Below the pieces are notes generated by a model. It was given only the letters and a program-made list of their open reading frames with translations. It did not search any database and was not told where the DNA came from. DNA of 64,000 nt, taken from Trichosphaerium sp. ATCC 40318 (taxonomy: Eukaryota; Discosea; Flabellinia; Trichosidae). Made by a program: the position numbers and the translations under genes. The stretch covers positions 1-64,000 of the forward strand of contig JALMLS010000369.1 in assembly GCA_038496445.1 (NCBI GenBank), in the 5' to 3' direction. Below are positions 13,754 through 28,701 of the stretch, in pieces; position 1 is the first letter of the stretch, and each line of letters starts with the position of its first letter.

Positions 13754-16700
13754 TTACACCCAAGGACCCCATCCATGATACATTCTACAAAGCTTATCTG
13801 GATCTTGAGCTTCACATATAAGTTGTTGAACTTGTCCTGCAACACTTAGTGTCTCACCAAGCTCAAAACCTTGTAACTTTTGCTTCATTCGAAGCAATGT
13901 TCTCTCTGCATCTTTACTTCCTTGTTTAGAGTTCTTTGTGTCATCATTAGACTCCATTTCACCACTTGGCATATCAAGATCTTCTTCTTCATCTCTTTGA
14001 ATTTCAAGAGCCTGAAAGAAAAGAGAGGTTAAAACATATTAACAAAAGACAAGTCAAAGGTTATCACTATTTTACGTAATAACACAACCTTCATAGGGCT
14101 TACCTTGAAGTGAGAAAGGGCCCATTCATACAAAGGATCATAAACGAATACTTCTACAATAGTTAGAAGTGACTCATGTTGTGCACGAAGGACACCAAGA
14201 GTCTTTTCACAGCAACGTCTGAAAACGCCCTAAAAGAATTTATTAGCCTAGTGAAGTGCTATTGTAGTTTTCTGTACCTCAACGCCAGTAATACCCATTG
14301 CATCAACAAGATCTCTTGTTAATCTAAAAGGTACAACTTCTGGTGTACGCAGAGCTTTACCCTACAAGAAAGAAGAAAAAAGTGAGAAAAAAGTGCCAAA
14401 GAAAAGTCTTAGACGCGTACCTGATCGAACGCAACGCCTAAATCAATATGTACAAGTTCTGCAGAGTGTTCATCAATTAGTATATTTTGTGAATGACGAT
14501 CACCGAGGCCGATAGCGTAGCTTAATAAAGTGTTAACAGCCCGTAAAGTTTGTTTGGTTTTTTTGTGTTGAGAAGTCAAAATTTTAAAACGTACCCAACC
14601 ATAGAAGCAGCTGCTGCACTTCGTGTATAATTCAAACGCTTTTGAAACCACTGAGCAGGCTCTGGGAATTTTTCAAGAAAGAAGTGATGAAAGACAGGTT
14701 TAAAATTAGAACAAATCTCCTCATAGTACTCCATTTTACTATTAGAAGGAGCATCCGCTAAGTGCTTTCTACACTTTGTGTTGAGCCAATCTCTAGGGCG
14801 ATACCTAAAGACTATTAACGGAATACAGCACACTACAATGAATACGTACTTGTGATGTGCTGAAATTCGAGGATCACGTCGACCTATAAGCCAAGTACCA
14901 ATTGGAACAGTATTTTTCTGAGAAAAAATCAGTGGATTATTCTTGTGTGAACTAAGTACTTACGACCCATTCTAAGATTCCAGCAACTGGTGTCAGAGTA
15001 ATAATCTTATAACTTCGTATACGAAGCCTTCTCTTTCTCGTTTCTAGAGAATATTAGGTATCAGCTAAGAGTCGTTTTTTCAGCTTACCAGCGTTTTGCT
15101 TCAATAAGATATTTACCATTTCGAAGAGTTGCTGCATGACAGCATCTTGACGAGTATCATCTCTACCCTTTACAAGTTGCTTATATTTTACATTATCAGA
15201 ACCTATACAATCAACTACTTTGGGCAAGTTGACACCACCTAAAACCTCTTAACTCTTGAACCAAGAACTGAATTCATGAAAGAAAAAAAAACGTACCAAC
15301 CAAACTGAAGGTTTTGACGAAGGCCTTAATATACGGAAATTCCCCACCTGGTTTTAAATTATATGTAGTTACAGGTATACCCTCCAAGTTTTTTATCTGC
15401 TTTATAGCCACCTTCTACACATCGTCATGTAAGTCCAAAAAAAATGGAAGAAAGAAAAAAAACTGTTAGTGATTTGTATCGTACTGTTGGTATATTAAAA
15501 GTTGACTGTTTGGACTTCTTATACTTACTCGCATCCCACATTGCAAGTTCAATATACGCCTAAAATATATTAAATAAACATAGAGCCTTGAGATTATAAA
15601 AATCACGTGATAGCAAACAGGTTTATTTGCCGAGAAAAAAAAGGTACCTGAGTAAGGTTACTCAATGAGTCTACAAGTGGCTTATGAGTTGTGTTACGCA
15701 TAGCCTTTAAAATATTCTTTGCAGCATTTATTTTATCGGGATCTTTTTCAAACCTAAGCAACCATTAGTTTGTTGTTTTTATGAATGAAGCTAAGGTTGG
15801 AATGACTTACTGGTGATTTCTGCGCATAGGACCTACTTTGTCTCCATTACTTAACGCTATTATTTGATACAGAGAGTGATGCGGATATCTATAAACGACA
15901 CGTTTTATAATAGAACCGAGTAATGCCTTCCAAAAGTAAGTAAGTGGCAATGAATGTCAATTCTTACCTGAAATTCAGTCTTTGCTGTACTAACGCGAGA
16001 AGCAATTTGATAGAACAGAGGCAAGAACTTGTGAGATGGCACCTGCTTGACCTCTTTTTTAACAATAGCATTAATAGCAGGTTTATCATTACTGAACCAA
16101 AGAGAACAGAATCGAAACATCGCTTGAACATCATATTTTGCGCCATGTTGAAGACTCTTTAAGTAATACTGAACAGCATCACTTAAATACTCTTCCTTAT
16201 TCTTTTGTATCTGAGACTCTTGGTTGTTGACATTAATAACCTTTTCTTGTCTTTTTATCAACCCCATAATCTCAACACGCAGCTTTTGTGAAATCTTCTG
16301 GTTAAGCATATTCTGATACTTAATACACTCTCGTTTCTGTTAAAAAACAATATTTAGCTTTGACAGAAAAAGCGGGGCTGGTACTCTCTTACCTTGGCTT
16401 CTCTAAGCTTTATACTGTTTTGCCATTCCTCAGATTTAAGCTTTTCTATTACTGTCTTGTACATGTGATCAGCGAACTTTGCAAGCTTGAAGTAACCTAA
16501 AAAGATAAGAAAATACTAATTAGTTCCAGTGTATTACCTTTGCAAACGTTTCCTTTACTCTTTTCGTACAAAGCCATCGCTGGCTTTAGACAATCATCCA
16601 GTATAACTCTCGAGCTTTCAGAATTGGTTTGACCTTGCCATGTACCAGACAAGCACAGAACATCAGCGTGAAACTTTCTAATTCTCTGAGTCTCACGTTT

Positions 16701-19700
16701 GTTTGGAGAACTCAAATTTGTTCGTTGTAGGTCTTCAACAAGTTGTTTGGTAAGCTTTACTGCTTTAGTTTGCTCGTTTTTGGCCCACAGAAGCTTGGCT
16801 TCTTCAACACATGACATGTAATCATCCAAAGAGTTACCACCTCTTCAACAACAATTAATACAAGGAAATGGCTTGAAGCTTACGGTGATAGCAGTTTTAA
16901 TTGATATGAAGCTTCGGTAGCACGCTGAAGTCTCCCTGCCTTTCTAGCCACACGAGCAAATGATCTGTTGATGTAATAGTTAATAAATATAGATAGAGCG
17001 AGTTGTACCTCAAGTGTGGCTTCAAGTGATCGGAACGTCCCAAAATATTTAGCAATACACCTCTCAATGCGAATATTGGTTCCATTAGTTCAAAGTTACC
17101 TCCCATTGGTGCATCCATTCTCCAGCTCCTAATGTTTGTAAATAAAAATATTATTATGTAAGGGTGTTAAGGAACATACTCAACAAGTTTCGCCATTTCT
17201 GGATTAGTTGGAACAGAGTAATTTTCTAATCGTTCGTCCCTAAACAAATAAGTGTTATCTCTCTTGGAATACTAGTGGGTTTTTTAGTTACCAACTACTA
17301 GTACTGCCGCTACTAAATGTAGTTTTAAGAATACTTGACTCTGATAAGCGTGGCTTAGAGTCTTTCCACCTCAAGAGCCAAGCATCTTCAATGTCATTAA
17401 AGAACTGTAACTTTGCTAGAACAGGATAAATACTTTTCGTGCTTTCAACACTCGTTAGACCTATTAGCAGTCAGTGACAGTTAGAGGACAATATCATACC
17501 GAGTGCTGTGACTAAGTGTAATCGTATAGCTCTAATTGTGTCCCAAAAAACACGTGGTGCGCCCTCTTTCAAAGCTTGCAAACATTTATGACCAGCTTCA
17601 TTGAAACCAATGTCTCCTTGTATTTGTGAAGGCTGCTCAAGGTCCCAATTACAGCAACGCCATGCTTGCTCATATTGAAACTCAGAAATACTATTGTCGC
17701 TACCACCAGATACCTCAGAGGCATAACCATTGAGGTAAATAGAGGCAAGATGATGATAACCCAAGTAGTTCAGAGAATTTATCAGCTGAGTATGTAGAGT
17801 CGCTTTGTTAAGAGTATTGTAGACGTGACTGCCTAATCTTGATTCGGTGCTATCTCTCCGATTTTTAGACGATATTTTCCCGGTTGGAAATTGTCCAAGC
17901 AAGGTGCTAAAACGTCCTAAAAGCTTAGACCAATCGCCCTAAGTGAAGTTAACAAAACGCAAAAGGTGTGCCAAGAAAATAATGTACCTCATGTTGGTAA
18001 AGCTTAATCTCTGCTGTAACATCTCTGTAATCATGATCTAAGCCATAGATACTATCTTTAATAATCATCAGATAAATATATTACATAGTTGCTATAGCAT
18101 AAAGAGCAGACGTACCAGGCTCATTTATATTTGTAAAAATTTGAGTTAATAGGTGTTTAATAACATGACATTCTTTTTGCTCAGGTTGGGGAAGTTGTAG
18201 AACACCAAACTGGCGTTCGCACCTACATGAAGTATTAACAAATAATGATGTTAAGTAACGGCTTAAAGAGGAGCGTACCATAGTTCAGCATAAAGGAGTG
18301 AAGTGAAGAAGGCAGAACTACGCTGGCTAGCTCTAGCAACCTGAAGGAAGTCTAGCTCGTTCCAGAAAGTAAGCAACCACAACAGTGGAGTAGGCTTCTT
18401 AGTTCGCTTTGCAAGTAGATCTGCGTATTCACCCTAAGGAAATGGCGTTAAAAGATAGTAAGAAAAGGAAAAAAGCGTACATTTATGAACATATTTACAG
18501 TCTTATGGCGTAAGAAATTTAGTGCTTTTATAACTGACTGAACAACAGGCAAGTTATCATTCTCTTTACACAATACATACTCATTCAAGTACGCAGCCAT
18601 ATCTTAATGCAAACTGTTAGATAACAACAGCTAATACTATACTATGCGTACTATCAAAGTTGTCCAAAAATAAGCAGTGTACTACAGCAACAAAGTTAGG
18701 TAGAAACCTAGATGATAACCAACGTACAAATGTGTTTAAAAATAAATTCAGCAAACCCAGCATTGTGCTTACAAAGCTGTGTTGTTAAGCGCATCACTTC
18801 GTCATTTACAACGTTTGAAGTAAGGACATGTGTTAAATTAGAAATCCATCTTGTGAATGTTTTCCCACGTGGATTCCACAATAGAGGAGACGCCACATCA
18901 GAAGGAACAATCTGAGGCTTCTAATCAAATATATAAATATACAGGATTGTATTGCGTTGCTGGTTGTAAGGCGATAATACCTTGACAGTTTGACGTTTTT
19001 TTGATGCTCTCCATGGACTACAGTATCTTTGCGTAGCTTCATCTAAGTATGTCAAAGCTTCACGTCCTGATTTAGTATGTAAAATAGCGCATATGCATTC
19101 CTGTGCTGAACGGATGATATCAACATCCGCATCGATAAGATAAGTGTTTAAACGGTTCAAGATGCTGACCTTCAAAGAAACATTAGGTCATGTAGACATG
19201 TTTAAATTCTCACCTTAGCCAATAAAAATCTTCCTTTCGAATTGGCAACTACAATATCTTGACTGTCCTTGTTGATCGTAAATGCAACAGCATGAGGATC
19301 TACAAGACCTATTTCGCCTAGCACTTCACCAGCAACTGTTTTTACTTCATCTACATTTTGAGGAGCACATAATTGAACCTTTTGACTTTACATTAGCTTT
19401 GTTGATTGATCAAAAACAAAGACTTACCAGGCTCCAAATTAACCGTATTACACTCTGCCTCTCTTCCGAATCGTTACTTTGAAGCATTCCATAAAGTTGG
19501 TCTTTTCTATTGCGTATTCGGGCTTTTAAATGCCTATCAAAGTTAACAACATTGTTGTAAAAAAAAAGTTGTATCACCTTAGCCCTGCGAGGCGACTTAA
19601 CGGATTACTCTGCCTTGCTGTGCTAGACTTAACGTATCTATCTATTTCTATGGCTAGAGTCATATCACCTCGTAACGAGTTATATTTCTAAACATCTATT

Positions 19701-22700
19701 AACTTGAATTTTATGCTGACATTCGCACGTGATTAAATTTTTTGAAAACATCACTATCCGGAAAAGGATCTAATTTCTGCACATATTTGTTGATACTCTC
19801 ACAGTCAATAATAAGGGATTTCAGAAGCTGTAGTGCTTGTTTCTTGTGGTCGTTGTTTGTGTCCTCAACAAGAGCTACAAGTGCTGTTGTTATAAATGCA
19901 AGCTGCCTCCCGAGTTCTTCACTGTTGAACTTGTTTGCTACTTGGCATACTCGTGTTAAAAGGTCTAATGCAGGAGCTCTAAGCTCTGTGTATACGACGA
20001 TACATTTTGTTGTTATATGTACAATATCTAAAAGAGTTATAAGCGGTAACATTCTTCTACAGCTACAATTGAGCTTACCGCGTAAAACATGTGGCTTAAC
20101 TACAACTTCTTCAAGCATATCAACCCAAAAATCAAGCACTTTAAAGAATCTCATACGTTCTTGAGTACGATTACACTTGGATATACGTGTGTTTAAGTGT
20201 AAATTAATTTTAGAAATAAGAGATCTACATAATACAATCAAACAATCAACCAACCACCGCAGCAAAAAAACAAAAAGAATACCTTGTTTTTTCTAGTAGC
20301 GCTGTAATAGTAGGATACTTGAATCCTTTCTGAAGATGCTTGATAGTTTCTCTTATAGCGTATGTTGTGTAACGTGGTGGCTCAGGTGCATCATCATCAT
20401 TCTTAGGAAAAAAATAAGAAATATTTATGAGGTTACTTGTGAAGGTACCATCTCGCTATCCAAAGAAGGATGCGCTAGAGTTAATAGCGTTAAACAAATA
20501 TCATCAAGCTTCTTTGGTATTAATTCGTTCATTTTTTTTGCAGGCAAGAAATCTTGAAGGAACTGCTGGCAAACCAAGTCGCCTTGTTTTTTACTCTTTG
20601 TGTAGTAAAGCGGAAATGTGTAAGCGAAAATAACAGCAAAGTGTTCTCTAAAAAACAACAGTCAGCAAGGAGAATTAAAACAGAATAAAAACAGTACGTG
20701 ACAAGCATTGTAGGATCTTGTTCGAGACATTCTCCAATACGTGACAATGTATCTCTATCACGTAGTAGCATAACACGAGGCATAAGAACTTCAATATAAT
20801 CTCTAGCAAAATCCTGGACTGAATTCTTGTTCCAAAGATGTATGGGAAAAACATCTATTGATTGTTTGGAAAATTTATCAACAATAGGATGCAACCAACC
20901 GCTAAAAAGCTCTCCAAGATATAAATCAAGAAGCTCAACCTGAGGTGAACCAAACAGTTAGTTTCTGGAAAAAAATATCACGTGATCACGCACAGAACTA
21001 GGTAGATTTAAAGCCTTAGCCAGATGGTTTATAATAGCAGGAATCATTTTGCTCGTATCTAAAAAAATGAGACTCAACTCATTTGTTATGTACTACCTTC
21101 TGTGATGGCGTATTGGAGCAAATAGTAAAGGATGAGATGCTCAATTTCGTGACTAGATATAGCAATTTCTACTAGTGTGAGCAAAGCTGTGAACTTTAAT
21201 TCTTCTGACCACTCGCCTAAATTTTTTTAGAACTAAAGAAATACAATTGAAGCTTACCATCTAACAATTTGCCAATGTGAGCAAAAATTGAGTCAAATAC
21301 AGCTTGTTTATCTTCATAAAGCTCAAAGAATACTGTGGCTGCCTTTGCTGCAGTCTTACGAACACAAACGTGAGAATCGCACAGAAGACCCAATACAACA
21401 TTCGATAGTCTGTCATCATCGTAAGTAACAACGTCATGTTGGATTAACTGAGGTAACGATTCTACATGTAGGATATTAATAACAAGTTACTAAGAACACT
21501 GTTTACCTGTCAATTGTTGTCTTGTCTTCCAATCTAATTGATCTTTTTTCCATGATCCGGTAATAGCATCTAAGATTGCGATACATACTTTAACAACGCC
21601 ATCAAAAAGTTGAACTCTTTGTTTTGATGCTTTAGAAAGCATTGATGATATCTGCTGTATAAAATCTATCGCTCCACAAATCACTCGTTGATTGTATTGC
21701 AAATCACGTCGCTTTAACAAACGTCCAGTGGCTTGGATCTAAGGAAATACATCAAAACCAAACCACAACAAGCAAAAAAACAACGTACTGCGTTAAGTAT
21801 AGCCGGTGCTTTACTGTCGCTTATTACTGTATCTGTAATAAGAAAAAACAAATCTGGGACTCTTATGAGACTAACAAGGCTTGATACAAGTTTATAGAGT
21901 CCTAGTGCGTTTGCCAGTGGATGATGATTTTTTACAAGTACTAGTATTCTAATACATGTATCTACAATATCTTGGCTATATTCATTATCAATGTCATTCA
22001 CATCAAGCTTAAAAAGAAACATTAAAACAACAGCCACGTTGTAACCAAAAAGTAAAATCACCGTACTTCAATGTCTACATCCATCATAGCATCTCTATCT
22101 TGGGAAGGTTTATCAAACGTACTAAGTTAAAAGATAAGCAAAAAGTTGAGTTGATATCTAATAACCTGTTTATCTGTTGTGTTTGGTTAGACCCCTTCTC
22201 AACTTCAACCTTTAGTAGTTTCTTAACACTCATTAACAAAGGTTTTAAAGGCGCCATACTACCATGAAGAGAACACCATTTGTTAACAAGGGCTTTAACG
22301 TTTAACAAATACGTTAATAACGCCTGCCTATCACTTTGAAGATGTGATACAGCTGGTTCTAAAAACTCTACAAGCCTATCTAAAAGTTGCTGTTCGAGTA
22401 TATCAAACACTGGAGGGCACTTATTACCAAGTTGATTCTTCACTCGTATCATGAACGAGACCATCAACTAAAATTGTAAATTAGTCACGTGGTATATTTG
22501 TTGAAGTACCTGAGAGTGAAGCAACAGATTATCAAGAACAGATGAGAATTTACCTATATCAACACCAACTGTTTTATGCTTGTTGATTAAAGAGTTACCA
22601 CGATCAAGGAGATCGTTCGTAAGTCGTGTAAATCTGTTTACAGCGAAAGTTTGTAATTGCGTTTTAAGACCTTCTGGTATTTTCGATCGTTGCATACGAT

Positions 22701-25700
22701 GACACATTGAAAAACAACCGTGATGTTGTGGACGAAAATATTTACACTCATGGTTATTGAAAGGGTGCAAATAGCTATACATAACGCTGTGTGTAGCAAC
22801 CTACAACGTGTAAACATTTGACCTTTCTAACTGTCGGAAGAAAGGAATCTCACCTCTGCTAGTTGCTCTTCAACAGTACGTTCAGGGTTTTCGAAACCAG
22901 TAAGCAATGCCTTGGATATACCAAAATCAGTGGATATGTACATATGTTCTCTTGATTCTACTGACGTTGCTACCATAACGTTTTGCTCTTCTTCGCTCCT
23001 AATAAATAACGTTAGGTTAAGATATAGATTATCATGTGACTAACGGAGAAATGCTATCGCGTTGAGTGGCAGGAAACATGGAGTGCCATTGAGTAGGTGT
23101 TGTAGGAGTATTATCGGTTGATATTTCTACAGGAGAGGCATCGCTACCAACGGGCCCAATTAACTGAAATATTACTTCTGACACTAAATCAGCGAAACTA
23201 ATATAAACGTTACAAGAGCTCCAAGTCCTTGTACGTACTCCTCTATTTTCTTCTCGTGTTTATGTGTACTGGTGTAAACGCTTTGTATGCATCCAAATAA
23301 CCAACCAAGAAGCCTCTGCCTCTGACACTCGTTCCTAGAGCTATCTAGAACTTCCCTACAACCATTTAGGACGAGACCAAAGTGTCTTAAACTAACCTTA
23401 TATCATAGCGCTCTATGAAAGATATAAGGAACTTCGCAGCATTCCATGAACACTCAGGATCATAGTCATTGAAAACGAATAGTTTCCAGACTGTATCTTG
23501 TTCCACATTAAGTACCGATGGTGAAAGTAATTCCCACATCACTATGTCTCGCAAAACTGTACAAGAAGCAGTTAGACAAGTTGGATACTAATGTCAATCT
23601 TATTGCCTACCACTGAGTCCATGTCCAGCAACCAATGCCGTTGTATGAGAGACTTTCAGAATAACTGCATTCCAAGCACGTACCCAACAAGATTCTGTAT
23701 CAACATCTAACATTGTGAGGACAAAAAATAACAACAAGTTCACTCGTACCTGACAAGTCACTATTCGCAATACTCTTTTGTATCCATAAAGCTGAAGACT
23801 GTGCCAAACTGGAGAAACATTGAAGGATCCAAATCTCAATAGGAGGGCCATCTTTTACACTAAAAGAAAACAAAAATCAACCAACAAGCTTTTCAAAAAA
23901 AAACACTACCGTTCTATCAAAGGCACGAAGTCATTTATCCATCGCAGAATAATAGCACGTTCAAATAAAAAAGGATGCTTTCCCACAAGTACAGCGAATA
24001 ATTGAAGCCAAGGAAGTAGCTCATTGTATGAGTTATTTTGGCGTTTCTGAAATAACTTATCATTTAGAAGCTCTGGAATAGATTGCAGCCTTCAATTAAA
24101 CCTGCATAAGCAACACTTGATAACACGCAACCCAAAACGTACCGCCTCTTTTTGGAAACGTGTGAATCAGCACTACCAGTATCACTTAGTGAAACCCTTG
24201 CAATAGTGTTTTCATTCCCATGAATCTAAAAAGACACTTAAAGACGCAGACAAATACAAAGGATGGTACTAACCATTGAAAGTACTTGCGCTGCCATACA
24301 CATAAAGGTGCTTGTATAATAATCCATTGCTACAGCTGAACCACTTCCTGATGATCTAAACTTACGAAGTTGAGAACTTGACATTGCTTTCATCTCGTTC
24401 AAGATTGCAGCGTAAACATCACCTAGGACTTGTTATTAATAAACATCTACATTAGTCAAAAACTCACCAACACTAGCAAGTCGTTCCATATCTCCACTTG
24501 GTGTCACACAAGCGGATAGCTGAAGTCTAAAGTATTGCACTATTTCATGCTTTAAAAACTACGTAAGCAATGCGCTTTTATGCAGCTTGATGGGAGCACC
24601 TTGACATTCGTCATACGTGCGGTCTTAAAGTGAGATATCATATCTGAGTTTAGGATTTCGCCTAGTTTACGGATAACGCTTCTATCATTGACAGCCCACT
24701 TTCTCATACAGAAATTCATCACCTTTAAAATACATGCTGTTGCTGTGTTATCTTGCCTATTGTCTTTCATAAATGATTATGCCTTGAAAGTGATTACGTA
24801 CATAGAGTCTCTACACCATACTACAAAAAACTTTTGAAGTTTTTTAGCAACATTGAGTCGTTCAAATCGAGAAAATCGAATTAAGTCATAAAGCATCTCT
24901 CCAAGAGCACTTGGACTTGTTGTTCCATTCAATTGAAGTAATTCTGTTAAATACAATGATATCATTTCTACAATAAGAACATCAGTATATGATTGTTTAA
25001 GCACAAAAGAATATTGACAATTTTTTTTTTTTGAGTAGAATGTCATCATCATTTTGACACTTTGTTCGCAATTTTTTTTTTTGACGTGCCTCCAAAGTTT
25101 TTAGGACTTATTTTACGACAATACTCTGGTACTTTTAAAATAAGATCACGTATAATGTATCTATAATCGCTCTCAAAGTTTGAGAATATGAAGTCTTCAC
25201 TCAGGCCAATAATAAGCCTTGTAACCAACCTGATAACAAAAAATCAGTGAGCGAACAACAAATTTAGATATGCTTTTTTCCACTTACACATCAATTATAT
25301 CAAACAAAGTTGGCTTTCCTACAAACCACTTAATGTCGTACTTTAATAATATAGCATTTAGAGCGTACGTTGTTCTGCTATTTTCCAGATTACTTTGACA
25401 TCATTAAAAATCTCGGAAAACTGCTTCTTACTTCCTATTTAATATTTGTTACGCTATTGCATATTTTGATGGGTCGATTCGTTAAGGTTTGAGTCAGAAA
25501 CGTTGGAATTATTTTCAAAAATAACGTACTAGCAGTGTCTTTGCCATAAATACGCTTTCTTTCAACTTCAAGTGCGACTACAGCGGTATCTACAACATCG
25601 TGCCATGTAACATGTCCTGTAGAAAGAAAGTTAATGCGCGGGAGGTTTAAAACAAGTGAGGATTTAAATCAAAGCGTCTAGTACGCATGCGAACGACAAC

Positions 25701-25957
25701 GACAAAGTTAATTACTATCTTAGCATTAATAAATTGTGCTATGGGTACCTGAACCTCTTCGCTTCTCTATTAAGCTTGCAGTTGTGGTGTCTAGCTGAGT
25801 TACGGCTTTTGATTGTTTCAAAAGGTCAACTAACTGGCCTAGTGTATCCTACAACGGTTTTAGCGCGAAAACGATGCTGGTGGTGTTCAACCTTTCTCTC
25901 TTTTATTTTTTTCGTTGTTTTAATAAGTAGACAGTGATCCTCAATATCTTGTAACAT
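13754..25957 (-). CDS. ATM: ATM/Tel1 checkpoint kinase (PIKK family)
   Basis: This large multi-exon gene fills 12.2 kb, as expected for about 3,000 residues with several dozen short introns. ATM is a nuclear PI3K-like Ser/Thr kinase activated at DNA double-strand breaks. The start at 25957 gives MLQDIEDHC..., and splicing a 44-bp intron yields [18 protein letters not shown], which fits the N-terminal TAN motif. HEAT-type helices fill 25.6-18.5 kb and the FAT region about 18.3-15.6 kb. The kinase domain has [18 protein letters not shown] (near 15140), [18 protein letters not shown] (near 14480) and [10 protein letters not shown] (near 14430). [20 protein letters not shown] follows. The FATC tail reads [13 protein letters not shown] and ends HGWGPWV, closer to ATM than to ATR, TRRAP or SMG1. 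No disabling change was seen. Intronic CACGTG occurs at several points. Confidence 0.93.
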
Positions 25958-26090
25958 TCATGGCGCGTTGAAGTTGTCGTGTGACACTCAGCCAAAATCG
26001 CGAAATTTCTTACATTTCTACAGGCAATAGTTTAAACTCACCAACAATATATACTGGCGCAACTAAAACCTTTGGCGGATTGAATTTGCG
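25958..26090. promoter_or_regulatory. shared divergent promoter, ATM / PPR gene
   Basis: The inferred ATG codons of ATM (minus, 25957) and the PPR gene (plus, 26091) are only 133 bp apart and point away from each other, so any core promoter elements must lie here and in the first exons. No TATA box is evident. Confidence 0.55.
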
Positions 26091-28311
26091 ATGCTACGGC
26101 CAGCTGTTCGTTATTCTGTACAAAGTCGGCTGCGGTGTCGACAACGCGTACGTATCGCGCTAATTAGAACGTACAGAGCCATCGAGCTTACTTTTCTCAG
26201 GTTTGTACCAAAAGATATTATTCTACCCCTGGAGAGCTTCAAAACAGGCCCAAAACGCATCTAGCTGCAAAATTTGGAAAAATTGCCAAGGCATCAATAG
26301 CTCCCCTAAAAGGTTCGCCAAACGCTTAATTTTACTTTAGCGTTACTAATTACGTATGCAGAACGAACGCTACTATCTTACAAAATCGCTAAAAAAAACG
26401 GACTATCAACACATTTAAGCGCGTTTCCGAAGGCGATGATTACCTTGAAAGACTTTGCGCTCGCTGCTTCTGAGTTCGAAGAGCTCTCCAAAATCACAAA
26501 AGTCAATTTATTGGCAATCAATATAATGATCGATTTAGCTCCTTCACCAGAAAAAGCAGACGAGTACTACGCCAAAATTAAAGAAAATGGGTTCGAATCG
26601 ACGCACAGAACGTACAGAAACTTAATCAAAGTATACGGCGCTGCCCAGCAGCTCGATCGTTGCAAAGAAGTGTTTGATTTAGCGTCAAAGGAGGGACACG
26701 CAACTCCTTATGTATGCAATGAGCTTATTGACGTTTTATTGAAAGATAACAAGATAGAAGAAGCAAAGAAGATATTAGATAACATGAAGCATACTTGCTC
26801 ACCGAACACTACAACTTTTAACACTTTTATCAAATATTTCGTTGAACAGAACGAGGTCAAAACAGCTTTATCATTTTTTTTCGATATGAAGGTTAAGGAA
26901 GTAAAAGCTGATCCAGTAACATTCTCTTTGCTTATGAGAGTTACTGACGAACCAGAAAAGATACTGCAGGAGATGGAATCCGTTGGTCTTGAACCAGATT
27001 TATCTCTTTTTACTTCTATTATGCTTGTTTACAAGAGAAGACGCAATTTAAAGAAAGCACTGTGGATATTCAAACACATGAAAGATCAAAATATAGTACC
27101 TGATGTTATAGCATATAACTCTGCTATAGATATATCACACATAATGGGTGACTTCAAGGGTGTTAAAACTCTATATGAGGATATGATAACTAATGGTGTT
27201 AAACCTGATTTGCATCTTTATTTTACTTTATTGACAGCTTGTGAGCGTACTAAAGAGATGGAGTTGTTTAAGTCTGTATTTAATGAAATGAGGAAACGAT
27301 ATGATCCAAAAACAACATTAAAGGATAAACAGCGTGACTATACTAGGCTTATTAGAATGTATAATATCGTAAAAGAACCACAGAGTGCAATAGAAGTTTA
27401 CAACTTAATGCTAGAAAGAAATGTAGAGCCAATAATCGTTACTTACAATAGTGTCATCAAGTCATATGGTATTATGGGAAAATACGGAAAAATGATAGAA
27501 CAAGTAAGGGTCATAATGTCTAAAGGGTTACAAATAGACGTACGTTCACAGGCGAGAAAAAAGCCAAGAACTGTTTTGGGGTTATTTTTTATCCTTTTTT
27601 TTATCATTGCCCTTATCTTTTGTTTTCTAGAATTATACGTATGGGTTTATTGCTCAACCACTCCGTGGTGCAGAGCCTCCAATTGTTCTTGGTGTTATTG
27701 AAGACCTCAAATCACTTGGTGCTAAGCCTCATATACTTCTTTATAACTCATTATTGATGTCATACAATAAGGATGGCGATTTTAAAAAAGCAATAGAAGT
27801 CAGTGATATTGTATCCAATCTAGGTCTTCAACCAACAGAGCACTTCTGTAATACTCTTATTGGTATATACGTGAAACTAAGAGATGTTGATGGAGCAAGA
27901 AAAGTACTTAACCAGGCTATTGAAATTGGATTACCTAGAGTTATTATTTCGTTTAATCAGGTAATTAAACTGTACAGCGAGCTAGAACGTTATGATGATA
28001 TTGTTAAAATGCTAGTGGAGATGTCAGAACATGGTGTAACACCTGATGCTGTTACTTACAATTACTTATTCAGTGCTTGGGAGCCACATATGCAACCAGC
28101 GAAGGCGTTGGATGTCTTTTATGAAATGAAATCGAAAGAAATTCCAATGGATAGTGTCACTTATAGCTGTATTATAAAAGAACTACTGGATGCTAAGGCT
28201 TATCCCAAAGTCAAAGAGTTTATTAGAGAGATGAAACTTAATGGCATAAAGCCTGAGGAAGATCTCAAAAATATGTTAATTAGGCACAAAATACGATTTG
28301 AAGACAAATAA
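26091..28311 (+). CDS. mitochondrial pentatricopeptide-repeat (PPR) protein
   Basis: I place the start at 26091. MLRPAVRYSVQSRLRCRQR splices over a GTACGT...CAG intron to VCTKRYYSTPGEL, a typical arginine-rich, acid-free mitochondrial presequence. A second short intron joins in frame to the long exon that contains 26436. About a dozen 35-residue PPR motifs follow, such as PDVIAYNSAIDISHIMGD and PNTTTFNTFIKYFVEQNE. Intron 27540-27630 (GTACGT...CTAG) separates the first long exon from the last, and reading resumes in phase with NYTYGFIAQPLRGAE. PPR proteins bind organellar RNA in a base-specific way to control processing, stability or translation. No extra catalytic domain (DYW, SMR) is seen. 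The stop is at 28311. Confidence 0.88.
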
Positions 28312-28701
28312 ATTACAATGTTTACCATACTGTACTTAGATAACTAGCATAAGTCCCGCGAGGTTCCTATTTATTGGTTCAAAACGAAAATTAACCAATC
28401 ACATTGGAAGCAGAATAGTTCTCATAGTGTAGATATGAAACATAAATAAGTCCTTTAAAATGGCATACACTGCGTTCATCTCATTCCCATATCATTTTAA
28501 ATGGTTAAACTTGTGAACATTTCTGGTTCTTTAGGTCAACTCTTATTGCTGTTTCCTACCCATTTCCATTTTAATAAATTTTGTTAGGCCACGCGACAAC
28601 TTATTTCAGAAAAACAAAAAAACTCGGGCAATTATTTCCGAGACTATCGCGGTACACATTTGAAACAAGCGCTAAGCAAGAAAGTTCATTCGAAAAAGAC
28701 G
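28312..28701. other. gap between PPR and rhamnosidase genes
   Basis: About 390 bp of AT-rich sequence, presumably the PPR 3' end and the rhamnosidase promoter. No open frame or RNA gene is supported. Confidence 0.6.

Noticed and set aside
19742-20164. 140-codon plus-strand frame
   Set aside because: It is antisense to a helical ATM exon on the minus strand, and its Ser-rich composition is a shadow of that exon.
13754-25957. TRRAP/Tra1 as the identity of the large PIKK gene
   Set aside because: Catalytic residues are intact, and the FATC end and [19 protein letters not shown] motifs match ATM; TRRAP is a pseudokinase with a different tail.
25981-26163. Plus-strand frame starting MTLSQNREISYIS
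   Set aside because: It overlaps the better-supported PPR presequence exon in another frame and the ATM/PPR promoter.
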